Assembly (NCBI RefSeq): GCF_033958435.1
Contig: NC_134152.1
Location: forward strand, 11,828,001 to 11,892,000
Direction: 5' to 3'
DNA: 64,000 nucleotides
DNA from: Carettochelys insculpta
Lineage: Eukaryota > Chordata > Testudines > Carettochelyidae
Part shown: positions 57,220 through 64,000 of the stretch, piece by piece
Layout of the letters: the number at the start of each line of letters is the position of its first letter
Position numbering within the stretch: position 1 is the stretch's first letter
Notes under the pieces: model-generated
Seen by the model: the letters and a program-made list of their open reading frames with translations, nothing else
Database searches by the model: none
Told to the model about the DNA's origin: nothing
Position numbers and translations under genes: made by a program

Positions 57220-57725
57220 ACTCAAAGAAGAAAAGATTGTTACAAAGAGGAAGGAGAATGGTTCTCCTTAACCTCTGATGATAGAACAAGAAGCAACTGG
57301 CTTAAATTGCAGCAAAGGAGATTTAAATTGGACATTGGAAAAAACTTCCTAAATGTGAGGGTGGTTAAGCACTGGAGTACGTTGCCTATGGATGTTGTGG
57401 AATCTCCATAACTGGAGTTTTTTAAGAGTAGGTGATTCATGTGCTCTGAAAGTGCAGGGAGGGAGGGGGGAAACCAGGGAAGTGTGGGACTCCAGTGTGC
57501 GACAGGCAGGTAGGGGATGGAGCCAGATTGTAGGCCTTTAGATTGAGGCCTAGTGGGCTGCAGGCTGCTGCTGCCCACTGAGGTGAAGGAGGGCCACTCA
57601 TCTGGCCCACTCATCCTTTGCAGCTGCCCATCATTGGTCTTCATGGTGCTTGTTCCTGTCATGAGTGCAGGGAACTAGACTTGACGATCTCTACAAGTTC
57701 CTTCCAGTTCTAGCACTCTATTATT

Positions 57726-59493
<1,768 letters not shown>

Positions 59494-60822
59494 TCACTCC
59501 ACAATACACATTTCAAAAATACAGAAAAATGGTGCATTAAAAAGGTTTTACAAATCAAAAAGAACATGTAACATTTTAAATATACACAAAGACTCTATTG
59601 TTGCACAACCTGGTCCGCAGCGGCACTTGCGTATAAACTCATACCATTCTCAAATATGTCAGTGACCACAGAGTACCTGTTCTTATATTGCACTTCTATT
59701 AATTCCTAATCTTGAGGACTTTTTCCCTAGACAAAAAGGCTTTTCCTTTCACTACAATGGCATGTAACAGCTGGATCAAACTGTTTTCACTCATATGTCC
59801 TCAACTAGAGTAGAAGAGAGATACAAACACAAGAGTTATGAACTGAGAGTCAATCACATCTCCTTTGAAACTAAAAGTATGCAATAAGGCAGCAGCAGAA
59901 AACAAACAAAAAACCCAAAGCAAACACAGAACAGTACTGTGTTAAACATAAATTACTAAACTATTTGCAAACGTCTGGATGATAAGGTGACAAGTAACCG
60001 CCAGCATGGATTTGCCAAGAACAAATCATTTCAGATCTGCACGATAGCTTTCTCTGGCAGGGCAAAAAGGCTTGTGCATACAGGGCAGAAGCAGTAGACA
60101 TGACTCCAGTAAAGCTTCTGATATGGTCTCGCATGACCTTCTCAAACAAACCAGGGAAATGCAACCTAGATGGAGCTATTAAAATTGGGTGTATAACAGG
60201 TTCAATAACTGTTCCCAGAGAATAGTCAATGGTTCACAGTCCTAATGGAAGGGGGTGCCACTGGATCTCTTCTGAGTTTGACTCTGTTCAGTATCTTCAA
60301 AAATGATTTAGATAATGGCACAGCAAGTAGTTATAAAATGTTTGCAGACGATACCAATGCTTGCAAATGCTTTGGAGGATAGAATGAAAATTAAAAATAA
60401 CTTGGACAAACTGGGAAAAGGACCGAGGTAAATCAAATGAAATTCAATAAAGACAAATGCAAAGTACTCCAATCAGTTTCACAGAAACAAAATGGGAAAT
60501 GACTGCCTCAGAAGGAGTACAGAACAAAGGGATCTTGAGCTTATAGCAGACTGCAAGCCAAATATGAGTCAACAATGTGGTTTTAGCAAGCATGTCAAAA
60601 GTGAGACATGAAAATAACTTTTCTGCTCTACTCCACACTGATTATGCCTCAAATGGAGTACTGTGTCCAGTTCTGGGTGCCAAATTACAGGACATATGGA
60701 GAAACTGGAGAAGGTCCAAAGAAGAGCACCAAAAATTACTAAAGCTCCAGAAAATGTGACCTATGAGGGAAGACTGAAAGAAATAACTTTGTTTAGCCTA
60801 GAAAAGAGAAGACTAAGAGGGG

Positions 60823-62636
60823 ACTCTGATGGGTCGAACACAAGGACCCCCTTGGGGCTGTCACCTGATGTGCTGATCATGCCACTGAGCCCACGTACCT
60901 ACCCTCTAGGGCATCCCACCACCCTATCCCGGTGGGCCAGAAGTTCTGGTCTTCCCCAGCAAAGGCACAGAGTTTGGGTAACAGCCCCCACAGCAGAGCA
61001 ACACTTACACTTAACCAGGTCAGCTCTGGGAGGGCTCAGCTATAGGGCCTTCACAGCATCCAGGAACACAACCTTCAAAAGGGACCAAAACCCCAAATAA
61101 AAGTTTTACACAGACGAAGCTCATAAAATGTTTGCTCTCTTTTTTGATGAAAAGGAGATGTATACAGCTATGTATCTCCCCCCAGGTAAAAATTATTTAC
61201 ATCAGGCTTGATAAACACAAGAGCTTTTATTCAGTACAAAAAGCAGAATTTAAGCTGGGATAGGGAACCTTTTTGGGGTCAGGGGCCACAGATCCATAAA
61301 TAAATCATTCAAGGGCCAGGGTTATGGGGTCAAGGCAGCAGGGAGGGTGCAGAAGTAGGGCTGGGAATTGGGGGGAGGGTCTGGGAAGGAGGGAGGGTGC
61401 ATGCCTGCATGATAGGAAGGATGAAGAAGGGTTTGAGGTCTGGGCTCTGGATGGGAGGGGTCAGAGTGGGGCTGAGGAGTCACTGAGGGAGGAAACAAAA
61501 GCAAGGTGCGGGTGGGAGAGAGGGCACAGGCGCTATCCAGAGGGGCAGAGTCTGGGCAACAAGGATGCACTTACCTTAGCAGCACTCCTGGATGCACATG
61601 GCTTTATGTTCCCTCTTCCCTACTCCCAAGCACCACACTTTGCTGCTCTGATTGGCCAGAATCAGTCAGTGGTAAGAGGCCTCCCTGGCAGGCTGCCCAA
61701 GCCAATGCTGCTCCCCCAGGCTGGGAGAAGAGCAGCAGAGCTCAGAGCTGCTTCCTGCCCCACTAACTCCAGATCAAGTTCGCATTCTGGATCCGTAACG
61801 TGACTTGTCTGACCAGGCCAGTGAGGTTCGAGGCGCCGCACCCCCCACCCACCATGGGCTGGATTCTACAGAGGGGAGCCCCAAGCTTCAGGGTCCAGAT
61901 CCAGAAAAGCCAAGAGCTGGATTCAGACTACGGGCTCCCTACCTCTGATTTAAGTGACTGCAAGTGAAAACAGACAGATCAAAGAGTGTTACTAAGTCAA
62001 AATGAACAAAACATGCCAATTAACACTAACACACTAAGAACCTCGTTACATAAATTGCTTATTTTAACAGAAGTTCTCCTCATTCTTTTTCACAAGCCAG
62101 AAAGCCCCCTAGCTGGGGCCTAATCCTTCCCTCATTCAGTCTTAGATGTTTCCAGCAGACATCTTGGGTGGTTAAGTGTTGTCTCCTTGTGTTACCCTAT
62201 GCTTTTGATTTCCCACCTTTACTCTTTGCCCAAAGTGGGAATTCTTTGTGTTCAGTTCAAACTATTCTCCCCTTGAATGGAGAAGTACAAAATCCCAAAT
62301 AGGTTCCAGTATCAGGTGGCCTGACCACATGTCTTTATAGGACCACCTACAGTTTGGGCTTACAGGACAAACAAAGCCATTCATGGATTGTTGGTTCCCA
62401 GAGTCTAACTAAAGGCCCTATTTTGCACATTTAGAATTACAAAACAGATTCACACTTCATATTTCTAGCTTTACAGACAAGAATGATATACACACAGAGA
62501 AGAAGAATATATTACATATATGTATTCAGCAAATTGTAACTTTATAAATAAGTGACATGATGCATTTTGCCTAAAGTATCTGAGTTATGTATATTCATAT
62601 ACCAATATTCATAAAGTTGGGGGAGGAGTTTGACAG
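60823..62636. mobile_element. Unclassified insertion in CR1, possibly LTR-derived
   Basis: The sequence between the two CR1 halves begins CTGATGGGTCGAACACAAGG and is not LINE. It has no coding homology and encloses a hAT-like element. Borders are defined only by loss and return of CR1 similarity. An LTR origin is a guess from the TGATGGGTCG start and lack of coding capacity. Confidence 0.4.
61255..61947. mobile_element. hAT-like non-autonomous element with target duplication
   Basis: The ends GGGATAGGGAACCTTTTTGG and (complement) GGTAGGGAGCCC are inverted. ATTTAAG flanks it on both sides (61248-61254 and 61948-61954). The interior is GC-rich and non-coding. It is nested in the insertion that splits the CR1. 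Confidence 0.6.
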
Positions 62637-62950
62637 GGACATGACAACTATTTTCAAGCACATAAAAGTGTGTTACAAGGAGGAAGAAAAACTGTTCTCT
62701 TTAACCTCTGATGACAGGACAAGAAGAAATGGGCTTAAATTTCAGCAAGGAAGTTTAGGTTGGACATTAGAGAAAAACGTCCTGTCAGGGCGGTTAACCA
62801 CTGGAATAAGTTACCTAGGGACACTGTGGAACATCCATCATTGGAGATGTTTTAAAAGCAGGTTAAACAAACCCCTGTTAGGAAGGGTCCAGGTGATGTT
62901 TAGTCCTGCCATAAATGCAAGGAACTGGACTAGATGACCTCAGGCCAGCA

Positions 62951-64000
62951 GCAGCCAGCGTGCCAGGTAAGGCGAGTGATTCAGGGACTGAGAGGGGAGA
63001 GGAAGGTGGAACAGATGCAGGGGAGTGGAGGGGGAATTGGTGCTACTGGGTCTGCCACAGAGGACTCCTATGCAGCTGCCCACGGCCCCTACTACCTGCT
63101 TCTAACACAAGTGACAAACGCCTCCTCCCCCCCGCAAGGCCCTGCTGCAGAGCTCACAGGAGTGCATGGTAGCCTAGGTGTGAGGGAAGCACATGCACGA
63201 ATCTGTTGCCTCCAGTTACTAGCTGTGCTGAACCCTGAGCCCCAACCTGCAGCTAAGTTCAGCAGCCCTTATAGTGGGGCAGCACTCCCAACGGCAAGAT
63301 GTCTGCTGCAACTAAGTAAGAGCATCCCAGTCCCCTTCCCAGGTCGTTAATTATTAAGGACTGTCTTGTAGTCACACGCATTGCAGCTCCTGAAGTACTA
63401 ATTTTGTAACCAAATTTGAAAAAAAATGGCTCTTCTCACTATTTTGGTTGCAGACCCCTGCTCTAGCTGAAGTTCCCAATCAGTCCCCACAGACAGAGTA
63501 TTTGACATTACAAAAACATGGATCACTAGGGTGATGTCCACTTCCAAAAAGGGTCATCACTGTACTGACACACAGAGACTTGACCACTTAGCAAAACACA
63601 TGGGAATCACAATGTACACTATGGGAAACACCTGCTGGGATAGTTGTTGGGATGAAGCAAAATAATTTAATGTACTGTCTTTCCCATCACAAATGTTGCA
63701 TGAGGATTCTAAGGACCAAGCATCTCACTCTCTAGAAAGATTTAAAATAAACAGCCATCTACAACACGTCCATTTTCTGCTTGTAGTTTCTGGAATCCCC
63801 AGTCTTAAAGAATGGCTACTCTAAAAACAAATTCACATAAAGAAATTTAGATATGGGGAAACAATAACCTTTTAATTGAAATCATGCCACTATTAGTTAA
63901 AAAAAATGTTTAGTAGAGCAGCACCCAAATGCCTTAATCATGCTGATGTGTCCATTGGGCTGAACACTCTACAAATATAACGTAAAAGCCAAGCTCTGTT
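62951..64000. other. Intron, no gene seen
   Basis: Moderately GC-rich to 63350, then AT-rich. USP7 upstream exons were looked for and not found. Confidence 0.5.

Larger units (their letters stand above)
49666..57232 (-). mobile_element. DIRS-type retrotransposon copy 4, older subfamily, hosts a Penelope element
   Basis: Terminal repeats are at 49711-49880 and 57053-57219 and the ICR is at 49945-50046, arranged as in copies 2 and 3. The left edge is GTTACCCACCTGGGCAGTAA and the right edge ends CAGGGACCACTCAAAGAAG. Its sequence is clearly more diverged than copies 1-3 (for example YLDN for YLDD), and it contains a 1.6 kb Penelope-like insertion in gag. It interrupts a CR1. Confidence 0.9.
48180..57725 (+). 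mobile_element. CR1 LINE, decayed, split by DIRS copy 4
   Basis: Plus-strand CR1 ORF2 remnants run from about 48180 to 49673, for example the GNYGP-type block at 48625, DFSKA-DVVSH at 48830 and [14 protein letters not shown] near 49620. The sequence is cut by DIRS copy 4 and continues without loss at 57239 with GTTACAAAGAGGAAGGAGAA. It ends in the CR1 3' region CAAGTTCCTTCCAGTTCTAG near 57725. The reading frame is heavily broken. Confidence 0.88.
59950..62950 (+). mobile_element. CR1 LINE, decayed, split by a 1.8 kb insertion
   Basis: CR1 ORF2 remnants run from about 59955 (KQHGF-like CAGCATGGATTTGCC block) to about 60822, where [12 protein letters not shown] is readable. The same LINE resumes at about 62637 with GGGACATGACAACTATTTTC, continues with TTACAAGGAGGAAGAAAAAC and ends at GGAACTGGACTAGATGACCTC near 62950. 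Confidence 0.82.

Overview
The window is vertebrate nuclear DNA, and the repeat content points to a reptile, most likely a turtle. Unique sequence is a small minority. Its backbone is one host gene on the minus strand, USP7 (ubiquitin-specific protease 7). Five consecutive internal exons are at 59234-59432, 47482-47620, 30971-31059, 25927-26035 and 4978-5108. Each has AG/GT splice borders, and reading phase is kept from one to the next. Together they encode the TRAF-like (MATH) domain and the start of the catalytic domain, including the catalytic cysteine. The 5' exons lie beyond 64000 and the remaining exons before position 1. Everything else is intron, and most of it is transposable elements, many nested in one another.

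The dominant family is a DIRS-type tyrosine-recombinase retrotransposon with a LAP2alpha-like gag, an RT/RNase H, a tyrosine recombinase, inverted terminal repeats and an internal complementary region. Copy 1 is at 1-4266 (cut by the window edge), copy 2 at 15134-20953, copy 3 at 34193-40294, copy 4 at 49666-57232 (older), and copy 5 at about 21240-24430 (degraded). All five are on the minus strand, the same orientation as USP7. Where the target can be recognised (copies 2 and 4) the element interrupts an older repeat at a GTTAC/GTTAT pentamer, which also lies at the predicted circle junction inside the element.

Other elements are as follows. A full-length two-ORF CR1 LINE lies at 40505-45175, and there are several degraded CR1 fragments. 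A second, non-CR1-like LINE reverse transcriptase is at 12.4-13.9 kb. Two Harbinger transposons are at 26706-30672 and 31246-46477; the second is split by DIRS copy 3 and the intact CR1. A Penelope-like element with GIY-YIG and YVDD domains is at 53435-55044, inside DIRS copy 4, and a short relative is at 26256-26426. Several non-autonomous hAT-like and other TIR elements have recognisable target duplications. The deepest nest is CR1 > DIRS > Penelope inside a USP7 intron.

Apart from USP7, the only open frames that look undamaged are the two of the CR1 at 40.5-45.2 kb and the gag of DIRS copy 3. All other element genes carry frameshifts, stops or insertions. No CRISPR, rRNA, tRNA or prokaryotic features were seen.
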